Assembly: GCF_901482695.1 (NCBI RefSeq)
Contig: NZ_LR590484.1
Span: 2,976,001 to 3,040,000 of the forward strand
Direction of reading: 5' to 3'
From: Sphingobacterium thalpophilum
GTDB taxonomy: Bacteria > Bacteroidota > Bacteroidia > Sphingobacteriales > Sphingobacteriaceae
Length of the DNA: 64,000 bases
A program made the position numbers and the translations under genes. Within the stretch, counting starts at the first letter, position 1, and each line of letters begins with the position of its first letter. Positions 34,948 to 43,569 of the stretch are shown here, piece by piece. A model generated the notes under the pieces. It was not told where the DNA came from. It did not search any database and saw only the letters and a program-made list of their open reading frames with translations.

Positions 34948-36375
34948 CTAACTAATCCGGGCATGTTTTAGAATCTGTGCCAATTCGCTGATGCCTTCTT
35001 CGATCAGTTCTTCTGAAAGTGATCCATAGCCCAAACGCAGTCCTCCGTAGCTATCGCTTTTACCATAGTTGTCGGGGTGTGGAATCTGTATCGATTTCCG
35101 CTTTAGCTTTTTAAATAGTAATGTCCAATCTACCTGATGTTTGAAGGATAGCCATACTGCGAGTCCACCTTCAGGAATATGGACGTGGACATGATCCTGC
35201 AGATGTTCTTCGAGCAAGCGAACCATAAGATCGCGCTTTTGCCGATAATGATCTGTCGCTTTTCGTATATGCCGTCGTATTGTTCCGTCCCGAATAAGTT
35301 CCAGTATAGCCTGCTCCATAATATTATCGCCTTGTATGTCAATAAGGTAACGTAAAGCAGCTATATTGCGTAATAATTGTTCGCTCTTACTGACGAGATA
35401 ACCGATACGGAGCGCAGGAGCTACCACTTTGCTCAAAGTCCCGATATAGATAGAATGCTGTAGAACGGGTGAAGCAGCCAAGGGGAATACGGGGGGCTGC
35501 TCAAAATTAAATTCATAGTCGTAGTCATCTTCGATAATCGTAAATCCAAAAGCGTTGGAGAGCTGGATGAGTTGCGACCGCCGATGTGAGCTGAGGGTTA
35601 CGGTCGTTGGATACTGGCGATGGGGAGTCAGATATAAGGCTTTGACATTTGTTGCCGCAGTGAGATGAGGAAGGATCTCGTCTACAAGGATGCCGTCTGC
35701 ATCAACAGGGATTTCAATGAGCCGCGCGCCCCGATGCTCGAAGATCTTCCAGGCCGTACAGTATCCCGGCGATTCGACCAAGATGCTATCTCCGGGCTCA
35801 AGCAGACACTGAGCAATAAGGTACATGGCCATCTGGCTACCCCGGGTGACACAAAGATGGTCTTTGGTAACACGCATATCGCGTTCCTGGTTCAGCATAT
35901 CGGCAATGGCCTGACGGAAATCAGCATGCCCGCATGGTTCGGCGTAGCCCATCATTTTCCAGCGTGCACTTCGTTTGAAGATCTGGCGATATGCTCGCGC
36001 AAGCTGGTCTATAGGCGCAATTCTGGTGTCCGGATTGCCATCATCGAACACAATACGTAGGTGAGACTGCGGAGTATCCGCCGTTCCGTCCACTGTTGAT
36101 CCTGAGTACAGAGGGGGCAGCTCTTTGGCGACAAAAATGCCACGCCGCTGCTGACTCTCCAGCCAGCCTTCGCTAAGAAGCAATTGTAGGGCTTCGACCA
36201 CTGTGTTACGGTTTACACCCAACTGAGTGGCTAGTGCCCGGCTACTCGGCAGAGCGGTGCCGCTGCTCAGCCGGCCAGATTGTATATCAGCAGAAATGCT
36301 CGCTGCTATCTGTAAATAAATCGCCTTTGCGGAGTGTCGGTCAATGGTTATGGTCAAATTCCAGGGTCTAAGCAT
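34948..36375 (-). CDS. MocR family transcriptional regulator (GntR winged helix plus aminotransferase-like domain)
   Basis: A 475-residue protein from ATG 36375; an in-frame TTG at 36411 is rejected. Residues 1-75 are a GntR-type winged helix (AIYLQIAASISADIQSGRLS, LPSSRALATQLGVNRNTVV). The rest is a class I aminotransferase-like domain with the PLP lysine in IGTLSKVVAPALRIGYL. Such proteins sense an amine or amino acid through PLP and usually control a neighbouring transporter or aminotransferase. It diverges from the class III aminotransferase gene; two 12-bp direct repeats lie between them. Ligand unknown. Confidence 0.92.
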   Translation of the reverse strand: MLRPWNLTITIDRHSAKAIYLQIAASISADIQSGRLSSGTALPSSRALATQLGVNRNTVVEALQLLLSEGWLESQQRRGIFVAKELPPLYSGSTVDGTADTPQSHLRIVFDDGNPDTRIAPIDQLARAYRQIFKRSARWKMMGYAEPCGHADFRQAIADMLNQERDMRVTKDHLCVTRGSQMAMYLIAQCLLEPGDSILVESPGYCTAWKIFEHRGARLIEIPVDADGILVDEILPHLTAATNVKALYLTPHRQYPTTVTLSSHRRSQLIQLSNAFGFTIIEDDYDYEFNFEQPPVFPLAASPVLQHSIYIGTLSKVVAPALRIGYLVSKSEQLLRNIAALRYLIDIQGDNIMEQAILELIRDGTIRRHIRKATDHYRQKRDLMVRLLEEHLQDHVHVHIPEGGLAVWLSFKHQVDWTLLFKKLKRKSIQIPHPDNYGKSDSYGGLRLGYGSLSEELIEEGISELAQILKHARIS

Positions 36376-36400
36376 GGGTCGTTCTTTTGGGTTACTGTTC

Positions 36401-36408
36401 CAAATATA
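36401..36408 (-). promoter_or_regulatory. -7 promoter element TATATTTG of the mocR gene
   Basis: TATATTTG on the minus strand, 26 bases before ATG 36375. An 18-bp palindrome (36427-36444) begins 19 bases upstream of it. Confidence 0.6.
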
Positions 36409-36426
36409 CAATTGTTCTTTACGATT

Positions 36427-36444
36427 AAAGACGATTTCGTCTTT
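36427..36444. promoter_or_regulatory. Perfect 18-bp palindrome in the mocR intergenic region
   Basis: AAAGACGATTTCGTCTTT has two perfect 8-base arms around TT. It covers the -33 area of the mocR promoter, so it may be an autoregulatory site. Confidence 0.5.
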
Positions 36445-36450
36445 TCTGCT

Positions 36451-36486
36451 ATCTTGGACTGGTTATTTAAAATCATCCTGGACTGG
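36451..36486 (+). promoter_or_regulatory. Direct repeats, probable MocR operator
   Basis: ATCTTGGACTGG at 36451-36462 and ATCCTGGACTGG at 36475-36486 differ at one base and are 24 bp apart start to start, just over two helical turns. They end 26 bases before the aminotransferase -7 box. MocR proteins bind tandem direct repeats in divergent regions. Confidence 0.7.
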
Positions 36487-36512
36487 AAAAATAGGCAAAT
36501 TTAAGCCCATAT

Positions 36513-36520
36513 TAGCTTTG
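36513..36520 (+). promoter_or_regulatory. -7 promoter element TAGCTTTG of the aminotransferase gene
   Basis: TAGCTTTG fits TAnnTTTG, 18 bases before ATG 36539. No -33 TTTG is seen, in line with an activator-dependent promoter. Confidence 0.6.
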
Positions 36521-36538
36521 TACTAAAACTACCCTTCG

Positions 36539-37669
36539 ATGAAACCGTTTCCGATATTTGAAAAGATCAACATCCAGCTTGAGCGTGCCGCCGGATGCTT
36601 TGTGTATGATGAAAAACAACAGCCCTATTTAGATCTATACGGAGGACATGCGGTTATTTCCGTGGGGCACACGCATCCCAAGGTTGTGCACCGAATGGTA
36701 AAGCAGCTGCAACAGCTCGCATTTTACTCCAATACAGTCCAAAATGAACTACAGACAAGCTTGGCAAAGAGGTTGGGAGAAATGAGTGGATATCCGGATT
36801 ACAGCCTGTTTTTATCAAACTCTGGCGCCGAAGCAAACGAGAATGCCCTGAAGCTGGCATCTTTTTTTACAGGGAGGAAAAAGGTGCTATGCATGTCCAA
36901 TGCATTTCACGGTCGTACTTCAGCTGCAGCTGCAGCGACCGACATCGCGTGTAACCGGGCGCCGGTAAATGAAAGCAGCCACTACTTTTTCACGCCGTTC
37001 AACGACATTTCCAGTGTAAGAAAGCAGCTGGAAACAGAATCATACTGTGCGGTAATCATTGAGCCGATACAAGGTGTCGGCGGGATCCACGTAGCATCGG
37101 ATGAGTTTTTGAGACAGCTGAGCGTAAGCTGCACACAGACGGGTACCATGCTCATTATGGATGAAGTACAGTCGGGGTATGGACGTACCGGTCATTTTTT
37201 TGCACATCAGCATGCTGGAGTGCAGGCTGATTTTGTTACGGTAGCAAAAGGTATCGCGAATGGGTATCCAATGGCGGCGACGATGATCTCTCCGCGGATA
37301 AAGGCCATTAGCGGACAACTTGGAACTACTTTTGGAGGCAACCACTTGGGCTGTGCGGCTGCAATTGCCGTTCTCGACGTCATGGAAAATGAAAAGCTGA
37401 TTGAAAATGCTGCCCGGGTAGGTACATTTTTAATTGACGAATTGAAGTCGATAGACGCTGTTACCGAAGTTCGGGGACGTGGACTGATGATCGGCGTGGA
37501 ATTTGAGGACAATATAGCCACTCTTCGGCACCAATTAATATTCCATGAAAAAATTTTCACCGGTTATGCTGGCGCTTATACCCTAAGGTTGCTGCCGCCG
37601 CTCTGTTTTACCATGGAATACGCCGAGATCTTCCTGTCCAGCTTAAAGAAACTGCTACGCGGGAAGTGA
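36539..37669 (+). CDS. Class III aminotransferase (ArgD-like acetylornithine aminotransferase family)
   Basis: A 376-residue PLP enzyme. Visible sites are SNSGAEANENALKLA for the phosphate, NAFHGRTSAA, the Asp in MDEVQSGYGRTG, and the Schiff-base lysine in TVAKGIANGYPM near residue 238. It is close to acetylornithine and succinylornithine aminotransferases. No other arginine gene is near, and a MocR regulator lies divergently upstream. It more likely transaminates an omega-amino compound sensed by that regulator (for example ornithine, lysine or GABA) than serves arginine synthesis. Substrate is inferred and unproven. Confidence 0.85.
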   Translation: MKPFPIFEKINIQLERAAGCFVYDEKQQPYLDLYGGHAVISVGHTHPKVVHRMVKQLQQLAFYSNTVQNELQTSLAKRLGEMSGYPDYSLFLSNSGAEANENALKLASFFTGRKKVLCMSNAFHGRTSAAAAATDIACNRAPVNESSHYFFTPFNDISSVRKQLETESYCAVIIEPIQGVGGIHVASDEFLRQLSVSCTQTGTMLIMDEVQSGYGRTGHFFAHQHAGVQADFVTVAKGIANGYPMAATMISPRIKAISGQLGTTFGGNHLGCAAAIAVLDVMENEKLIENAARVGTFLIDELKSIDAVTEVRGRGLMIGVEFEDNIATLRHQLIFHEKIFTGYAGAYTLRLLPPLCFTMEYAEIFLSSLKKLLRGK

Positions 37670-37803
37670 TCCCATGAGCAGCATGTTCCAAAGCGGTTTT
37701 ACCGACTGCTTACCAGTCATGCCTTTAGGGGAAAAAGACAACACTGTATTTTGACGGATAAGTAAAAAAGGGTATTTTCACAACTCAGACTAATAAGAGA
37801 TAT

Positions 37804-38220
37804 ATGCCTACTACGACACAAGGTCTGCCAACGGCCGGATTAATCAGTATTAAAGATCGCAAACTATTGCTGGCGTACAGTAATAACAGAAACGCATGGT
37901 ATCTTCCCGGCGGAAAAATTGATACTGGGGAAACTGCCCTACAATCGTTACGGCGCGAAATTTCGGAAGAGCTGAATATTGACCTTGATCCACAGAAAAT
38001 CACATATTATTGTCACATCAGTGCTCCGGCTTATGGTATTGTGCCCGAGGTCATCATGGAACAGGACTGTTTTCTGTATCCGTTGACGGAAACGATAGCG
38101 CCGGGTAACGAAATAGCCGATGTGAAATACTTTTCGCAGGAAGACTACCTACGGGAACCCATTCAGGTTGTCGGCGTTCTGCAAGTTTTTGAGCGATTAG
38201 AGGGCGATGGTCTGATCTAA
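37804..38220 (+). CDS. NUDIX hydrolase
   Basis: A 138-residue protein with a NUDIX box starting GKIDTGETALQSLRREISEE near residues 38-57, ending in Leu-Asn-Ile where the consensus has Gly. The catalytic Glu residues are in REISEE. It hydrolyses a nucleoside diphosphate linked to another group. PTAGLISIKDRKLLLAYSNN and the trailing VLQVFERLEGDGLI are common to the family. Its stop is 1 base from the stop of the convergent next gene. Substrate is unknown. Confidence 0.87.
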   Translation: MPTTTQGLPTAGLISIKDRKLLLAYSNNRNAWYLPGGKIDTGETALQSLRREISEELNIDLDPQKITYYCHISAPAYGIVPEVIMEQDCFLYPLTETIAPGNEIADVKYFSQEDYLREPIQVVGVLQVFERLEGDGLI

Positions 38221-38221
38221 A

Positions 38222-38746
38222 CTACAGACCATATCCCTCATTTATACATCGGATACCGCTTAAATCTCTTATCGGAATAAACTTCTGAGTTTTGGTGTCA
38301 ATACGCCAAGCCTGCTTGATGTTGTCGAAATACTCCTTATTTTCGTCGATGACGCTGATAGCGATTACATCAGCGGCTGACTTGCCTGTTGGGTGGTATT
38401 CGCAAGTGCCAAAATTGTGGTTGGCTGAAAGTTTCGGAATATTGATGGTGTCCAGTATTTTATACCTAACCTCATTACCGCTATCTTTCATTAGTTCCTC
38501 CAGGATACATACGCCGTTTTTGTCACTGGTATAATAGCCAACAGCAAAGCGATAATCTCCATTGGCGCGTTTGCCCGTTTGGAGCACAGTACCAAAAGCT
38601 TCTGTATAATGACGTAGTGAAGGGATTTCATCGATATCACGGAAAATTTTTCCATAAAGTGGATTTTTATCCTGCTGAATGGCGTTGAAACTGGACCAGC
38701 TGCAGATCGACAGCCCCGCAAGTAGTAGAATTGCAAAATATCTCAT
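38222..38746 (-). CDS. Exported protein of unknown function
   Basis: A 174-residue protein with a signal-like N-terminus (MRYFAILLLAGLSICSWSSF). The mature sequence is beta-rich (DYRFAVGYYTSDKNGVCILE, ADVIAISVIDENKEYFDNI) and contains three cysteines. No family is recognised. It may be periplasmic and immunity- or inhibitor-like by size, but no effector is adjacent. It converges with the NUDIX gene and follows the AsmA-like gene on the other side without an evident link. Confidence 0.6.
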   Translation of the reverse strand: MRYFAILLLAGLSICSWSSFNAIQQDKNPLYGKIFRDIDEIPSLRHYTEAFGTVLQTGKRANGDYRFAVGYYTSDKNGVCILEELMKDSGNEVRYKILDTINIPKLSANHNFGTCEYHPTGKSAADVIAISVIDENKEYFDNIKQAWRIDTKTQKFIPIRDLSGIRCINEGYGL

Positions 38747-38830
38747 TGTCCAAAAATTTGTTCCTAATAAAGATAGAAAAATAATATGTTTTAAAGCATA
38801 ATATGGGATTAGTGTTTTGTTATATTTTGT

Positions 38831-41800
38831 TTATTGTATTGCCTCGGACTTTTCTTTTTGTAACTCTTTATACATTTCAGCGTCTTCATTGTCCATATCC
38901 ATATCTAAATCTTCTTCCCTGTATTTACCCATTTTGAGTTTGAAATTATCAGCAGTACCCGTAATTCGCATCGGTATTCCGAAAATCCCGAAAGGAGGCA
39001 GACCTAGCCGGAATCCAAGGTTCATATGGCCATCGAGGGTAACCTGTCCTTCAAACCGCGGTCTGAATCCCATCATCTTCATCTTGGTCCTTTGGATCGT
39101 CATGACATTATTCTTGATATGTGATCTGATGGTTACCTTTTTCACCTCACCATCCTTGAGTTTTTCTTTTGAAGTCGACGCGCTTATGCCATTGAGAAGT
39201 TTAAATCCGCGAAATTTTATTTGTTCCAGAATCAATGCGCCTTCACCCGTGATGGACGGCATAATAGGTTGCATCTGTCCATTGAGTAATCCCCCCAGAC
39301 GATAATCCAAGGACACGAGGCCGTAGGCGTTCTTTGCGGAGGTCACCATCTCACGGAAGATGGGAATCTCTTTATAGGCACGCTGGATGTTAAAGCTGTC
39401 CGCTTTTACCTGATAATCAAATACGGCACGATGTGGATTTAAAGGCTTGTAATTGCCGTTCATATTCACCTTTAGTCCGGAAAGCTCAAACGTTGTGTTA
39501 TGGAGAGCCAGATTACCCTCTTTTAGTAGAAGGGAGCCGTTAAAATCCTGGATGCTCATCTTCTTGTAAAGAATATTGCTGGCGGATCCCAGCACCTGAA
39601 TATCCAGGTTTTTAGGTAATAGAACAACGCCTGATTCTGACGGAGACGACACTGTTATGGGTATGGGCCGATCTGCAAAAACCATAAAATCGTCCACGTT
39701 AATCCTCTTACTGTTGAGGGTAAATTGTCCTTTCAGGTTTTCATTACTGCGGGTTAGGTAATTTATGATATTGTTGAGATAACCCTTGATCGAAATGGCA
39801 TTATGACCATAGCTAACCAGGAGCCGGTCAAAGTTCATTTTTTCCTGATGAAAGCGGAAATCCCCCCTTTTGATCGAAATGGGCTGAGACAACATATCTG
39901 TATGCACCTGAATATTGCCCACACGGAGATGTCCGCGGTTTTGAAGCTGCATATAGCGGCCCGCGGCAGCATCGCTCTGAAGACCTTTGAGACTGAAATC
40001 CGTGTGTATAAATCCATCTACGTTGGCACCGTCTAGAGCGAAAAACTTGTAGAGCGGGCCTAGATTGAGTTTGCCTTTGGACTGGATATCGTATCTGATG
40101 TTGTTGAAATTGCGTAGGTCTGCATTCAGAAAAAATGGTTCACCTGCAAAAGTAAAAGATACGGGTAGGATCTTAACACTTAAATCGCGTAGTGAACCTT
40201 TCTCGCTGTGTACCAAGGCTTCGATGTGTATATCTTCCATTGGAACGGGATATTCTTTCGATTTGATCCGTCCATTTTTCATCACAAAAGAAGTGTGGGT
40301 TTCCGGAAAAATATTTCGCTTGAGATCAACATGCCCTTTTGCATGTAGGCTGACGTCCACGAGCCCCGCTAGCTCGACATCGTCAATTGGGAAGAAACTC
40401 TTGATGTCAGCAAGGTTGAAAAGAGCCTGTAAGTCAGACTGTATCGCGATCTTGTTGAAATCCGAAATCGAAATATAACCCTTTATATAATTGTGAAGCG
40501 CCTGTATAGAAATATCCCGCACTGCTATAGCTGCATTTTTCATGTTTCCGTCGGAGTTCTTTGCTTCCAGATGGTATGCGATCTTGTCGAGTCCCCTAGG
40601 AAGACCCGACAGTTTGAAATGTCCGTCGGCGAGAGTATTCTTGATGTCAAAAGAGGGTATGGAAGCAATATACTCCTCTTCACGTTTTTGAAGACCGACT
40701 TTGCGGATTCCTTTGGCATAGGTTCCGTTGATTTTTGCATCGAGGTCCCATCTGCCGCCAAAGGAAAACGTCGGAAACTGTAAGGAATTCGACAGCAAGT
40801 CCAGATCAAGACTACTTTTGATATCAGCGTGCAGCCTAAAGGGAGACCGCCCGGCAGCCGCCCCTTTCGCTTTAAAATAACCCGAAGCCACCTTAAAATC
40901 GAACTGGTCAAGCATAACCTGAAGGGAATCTGTATTTAAAGAAGGGAGATTAATTTTTAGCCGCGCATTCCAATCTGTCAATGGGTTCCTGGACTGGTTG
41001 TAGGCGAGATAGCCATTATTGATCGTTAACCCAAGTGATAAATCAGGCATTTTATTGTCGTCGACAATATAATCACCGGTCAGGTTGACAAACACTTCCG
41101 AAGTGCCTTTGACAGACAGATTATCTACCCATGCGGCATAACTGTTTGGCACCAAAGAAAGCAATTCGCTTAATGTGCTCTTCTGGGATCTGAGCCTGAA
41201 ATCCAAATGATATCCACGTGAAATAAAAGACAATAGACCCTTGAACTGTACCGGAAGCTTATTAATGCGGATATCATTGCGCTCAAAAAGGAAAGACAGG
41301 TTGTCTGTATTGATCTTTGTCAATAAGGTTGCGTCGATAGATTTTCTATCCACGTACAGCTCATTGTTAAAAGAAAATGAAAAAGTAGCAATTTTAGCAC
41401 GCGTATTTAAATCGAATATGCTGGACATAAGATCGCCTTTGCCTTCATAGTCAAGATCTTTGGCGTCAAACCATAGCGGAATGGACCGATCTTCATAATG
41501 TACATGTGTCTTCTCCAATCTGATCAGTTGGAATGCCAGCGCGTTGCTTTCAGAATTGTCGCCCGTTTTAGAAGAGTCAGCCGACTTCGACTTGTAGATC
41601 GTGTAGTTGCTGTTGCCCAAAGAGTCCACCAATATGTTCACGGTCCCATTGCTGACGATAAACTTGTCGATGATGATTTTGGATTTAAGCAGACTAAGGA
41701 GGTCAAGACCAAAACTCACTTGTTGAGCTGATAGCAAGGTATCCTTATGGAAAGGAGCGGCCCCTTTTAATAGCACCTGGTCCATGGAGGCCGTTAAAAG

Positions 41801-42007
41801 CGGAAATTGGTCAAAGAAGGTTAAGCGGACCTTTTCATAGTTTAGCTCACCGTTAATATGTTCATTAACCAGCGATTTTACCTTCGCGTTTACTTGCTCT
41901 TTGAAGATATAAGGTACGGATAGTAAGCAAATAATAAAAAGTAGAATGATGCTTGCCATACCGATCGAGAGGCGTTTTGCAAGCTTAAGAAATTTCGCTT
42001 TTGACAC
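38831..42007 (-). CDS. AsmA-like envelope protein
   Basis: A 1058-residue protein with one N-terminal membrane helix (MASIILLFIICLLSVPYIF) and a very long periplasmic beta-rich part. The start at 42007 is GTG; ATG 41962 would skip the basic KAKFLKLAKRLS in front of the helix, so GTG is preferred. The AsmA-like end region is in the last 300 residues (LKVNMNGNYKPLNPHRAVFD, INGISASTSKEKLKDGEVK). AsmA-like and TamB-like proteins are thought to bridge lipid or outer-membrane assembly between the membranes. A single gene; function in this organism is inferred by family. Confidence 0.82.
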   Translation of the reverse strand: MSKAKFLKLAKRLSIGMASIILLFIICLLSVPYIFKEQVNAKVKSLVNEHINGELNYEKVRLTFFDQFPLLTASMDQVLLKGAAPFHKDTLLSAQQVSFGLDLLSLLKSKIIIDKFIVSNGTVNILVDSLGNSNYTIYKSKSADSSKTGDNSESNALAFQLIRLEKTHVHYEDRSIPLWFDAKDLDYEGKGDLMSSIFDLNTRAKIATFSFSFNNELYVDRKSIDATLLTKINTDNLSFLFERNDIRINKLPVQFKGLLSFISRGYHLDFRLRSQKSTLSELLSLVPNSYAAWVDNLSVKGTSEVFVNLTGDYIVDDNKMPDLSLGLTINNGYLAYNQSRNPLTDWNARLKINLPSLNTDSLQVMLDQFDFKVASGYFKAKGAAAGRSPFRLHADIKSSLDLDLLSNSLQFPTFSFGGRWDLDAKINGTYAKGIRKVGLQKREEEYIASIPSFDIKNTLADGHFKLSGLPRGLDKIAYHLEAKNSDGNMKNAAIAVRDISIQALHNYIKGYISISDFNKIAIQSDLQALFNLADIKSFFPIDDVELAGLVDVSLHAKGHVDLKRNIFPETHTSFVMKNGRIKSKEYPVPMEDIHIEALVHSEKGSLRDLSVKILPVSFTFAGEPFFLNADLRNFNNIRYDIQSKGKLNLGPLYKFFALDGANVDGFIHTDFSLKGLQSDAAAGRYMQLQNRGHLRVGNIQVHTDMLSQPISIKRGDFRFHQEKMNFDRLLVSYGHNAISIKGYLNNIINYLTRSNENLKGQFTLNSKRINVDDFMVFADRPIPITVSSPSESGVVLLPKNLDIQVLGSASNILYKKMSIQDFNGSLLLKEGNLALHNTTFELSGLKVNMNGNYKPLNPHRAVFDYQVKADSFNIQRAYKEIPIFREMVTSAKNAYGLVSLDYRLGGLLNGQMQPIMPSITGEGALILEQIKFRGFKLLNGISASTSKEKLKDGEVKKVTIRSHIKNNVMTIQRTKMKMMGFRPRFEGQVTLDGHMNLGFRLGLPPFGIFGIPMRITGTADNFKLKMGKYREEDLDMDMDNEDAEMYKELQKEKSEAIQ

Positions 42008-42375
42008 AGTGTTGTTTTTGTGAATGCAAAAATCATAAATTTATCGATAAACAAGCATCAGTTAGCGTATTATTTTCAGGCGACTTTCATATATGTCGAT
42101 TTTTACTGACATCTGCAGTCTCTTTACTGGTAAGGTTGTTTTCGCAACGCTTAAAAAAAAGTATATTTTGCCCAGCGAAATTTGTGTTTAAAAGTCAATC
42201 CCTCAGTGCCGGCTGGAGTGGAGGCCGGCGTCAGTGAAGAGAGGTCGCCAAGCTTTCAACGTTGGTAAGATCAATAAGCGTGCTATACGAATAGTATCGC
42301 GCAGTTTCGATTGGTAGCTGCGGATTCCTAGTTTTCCACATGATGTTAACAACTATGTTTAAAACATAATATGGG
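42008..42375. other. Intergenic region upstream of the AsmA-like gene
   Basis: A 368-base region without a credible gene. GCCGGC occurs at 42208-42213 and 42224-42229 and can form a short GC hairpin with a 10-base loop. CATGATGTTAACAAC and CATGATGTTGATAAC occur near 42338 and 42397, the second inside the end of the next gene. Nothing else is evident. Confidence 0.4.
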
Positions 42376-43569
42376 TTATTCACAGCACTTATCAACATGA
42401 TGTTGATAACTTTTCTTTTTTGCCTTCTTTTTCCTCTTCTTGTTCTTGTTGAACCAGATGATATAACCGGTTACTGGCAGGGAAGCACAACAAAGGCTTG
42501 CCATAAATGCGATGATCTTAGTCCCCATGCCACCTATACTTCCGGTATGGATGTCAAAGTTAAGTGCGCTAAGCTTGTCCCCATACCGTAATTGCGAACT
42601 TGATTTGATCTCCTTAAGACTGCCTTCCTTTTTGTCAAAATACAGCCAGTCAAATACGCCACTTCGCGTTTCATATCTTCTGACCTGAATGTCCATTTCC
42701 CGTACGGTATCTTTTTTTAGTCGGATAGAGAGCATTTCGGCTTGTGGATATTGCTGTAGACTGTATACGAGAGCATTGTCCTGAACGTTTAGGTACGGCG
42801 CTGGTAGCGCGGTTGAAGTGTGCTTTTGTTGTACGCGTTCTTTCGTTTGTAGCAGATTAAATGCTGCAATATAGTTTTTTTTGAATGCTGGAAAGGCAAA
42901 GACAAGCCCCGTGATTGCGAAAACCAGAGCAAAAAACAGACAATAAAAACCTACAACATTATGGAGGTCATGGTTGAGGCGTTTCCATTTGACCTTGGTG
43001 TCAATCCAGAAGCTTCGGCGTAAATTTTTGCCTTTCCATTTCTTCGGCCACCAAAGTACAACTCCACTCAACAGAATAAGCACAAATAGTGCTACCGACC
43101 AGCTGACTAGGGTATGTCCATATTTTTTGCCGAGCAATAGGTTGAGATGAAGTTGTAACACCAGCTGAAAGAACTCTGTCTTGGCATCTTCCACCTGTTG
43201 TACGCTGCCGGTATAAGGATTAACGAAGACGCGTTTATAGTAGATGTAGTAGTTCCAATGGCCAAAGGCGCTGTCATCTGTTTTCATGGCGCGGAAGACC
43301 CAGGTACGATCTTTGGCTGGGTATAGATCCACCCGCGTTATTTTCTGTCCCTTTTCAAGACTATGTTGCGCGCTGGAAAGGAGGGTGCTAAGTGGCAGAG
43401 GAGACGCTGTCTGCACAGTATCCTTTATAAAATACTTTTCAGGGTAAGCCCATAATTTGAGCTCATCCTGAAAAGTGTATACACATCCCGAAAGGCTTAA
43501 AATAAGCACAATAATTCCGGTAATAATGCCTAGCCATTTATGTAACCAGAGGATGCTTGATTTTATCAT
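42376..43569 (-). CDS. PepSY-associated TM helix protein (siderophore-linked membrane reductase-like)
   Basis: A 397-residue inner-membrane protein with four membrane segments: one near the N-terminus (WLHKWLGIITGIIVLILSLS), two around residues 158-175 and 210-230, and one near 350-375. The periplasmic part between helices 1 and 2 is PepSY-like. Such proteins accompany TonB siderophore receptors and probably reduce or release the iron. The basic C-terminus (KNKKRKKKAKKKS) ends in HHVDKCCE, a possible metal site. Its ATG begins at the base right after the receptor's stop. Confidence 0.87.
   Translation of the reverse strand: MIKSSILWLHKWLGIITGIIVLILSLSGCVYTFQDELKLWAYPEKYFIKDTVQTASPLPLSTLLSSAQHSLEKGQKITRVDLYPAKDRTWVFRAMKTDDSAFGHWNYYIYYKRVFVNPYTGSVQQVEDAKTEFFQLVLQLHLNLLLGKKYGHTLVSWSVALFVLILLSGVVLWWPKKWKGKNLRRSFWIDTKVKWKRLNHDLHNVVGFYCLFFALVFAITGLVFAFPAFKKNYIAAFNLLQTKERVQQKHTSTALPAPYLNVQDNALVYSLQQYPQAEMLSIRLKKDTVREMDIQVRRYETRSGVFDWLYFDKKEGSLKEIKSSSQLRYGDKLSALNFDIHTGSIGGMGTKIIAFMASLCCASLPVTGYIIWFNKNKKRKKKAKKKSYQHHVDKCCE

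Noticed and set aside
36539-37669. Calling the class III aminotransferase argD
   Set aside because: The family match is good, but no arginine genes are nearby and the MocR partner suggests catabolism; the symbol is withheld.
42001-42237. A 78-residue plus-strand frame beside the AsmA-like gene start
   Set aside because: Cys/Phe/Ser-rich, no ribosome-binding or promoter element, no recognised family; looks like random AT-rich frame.
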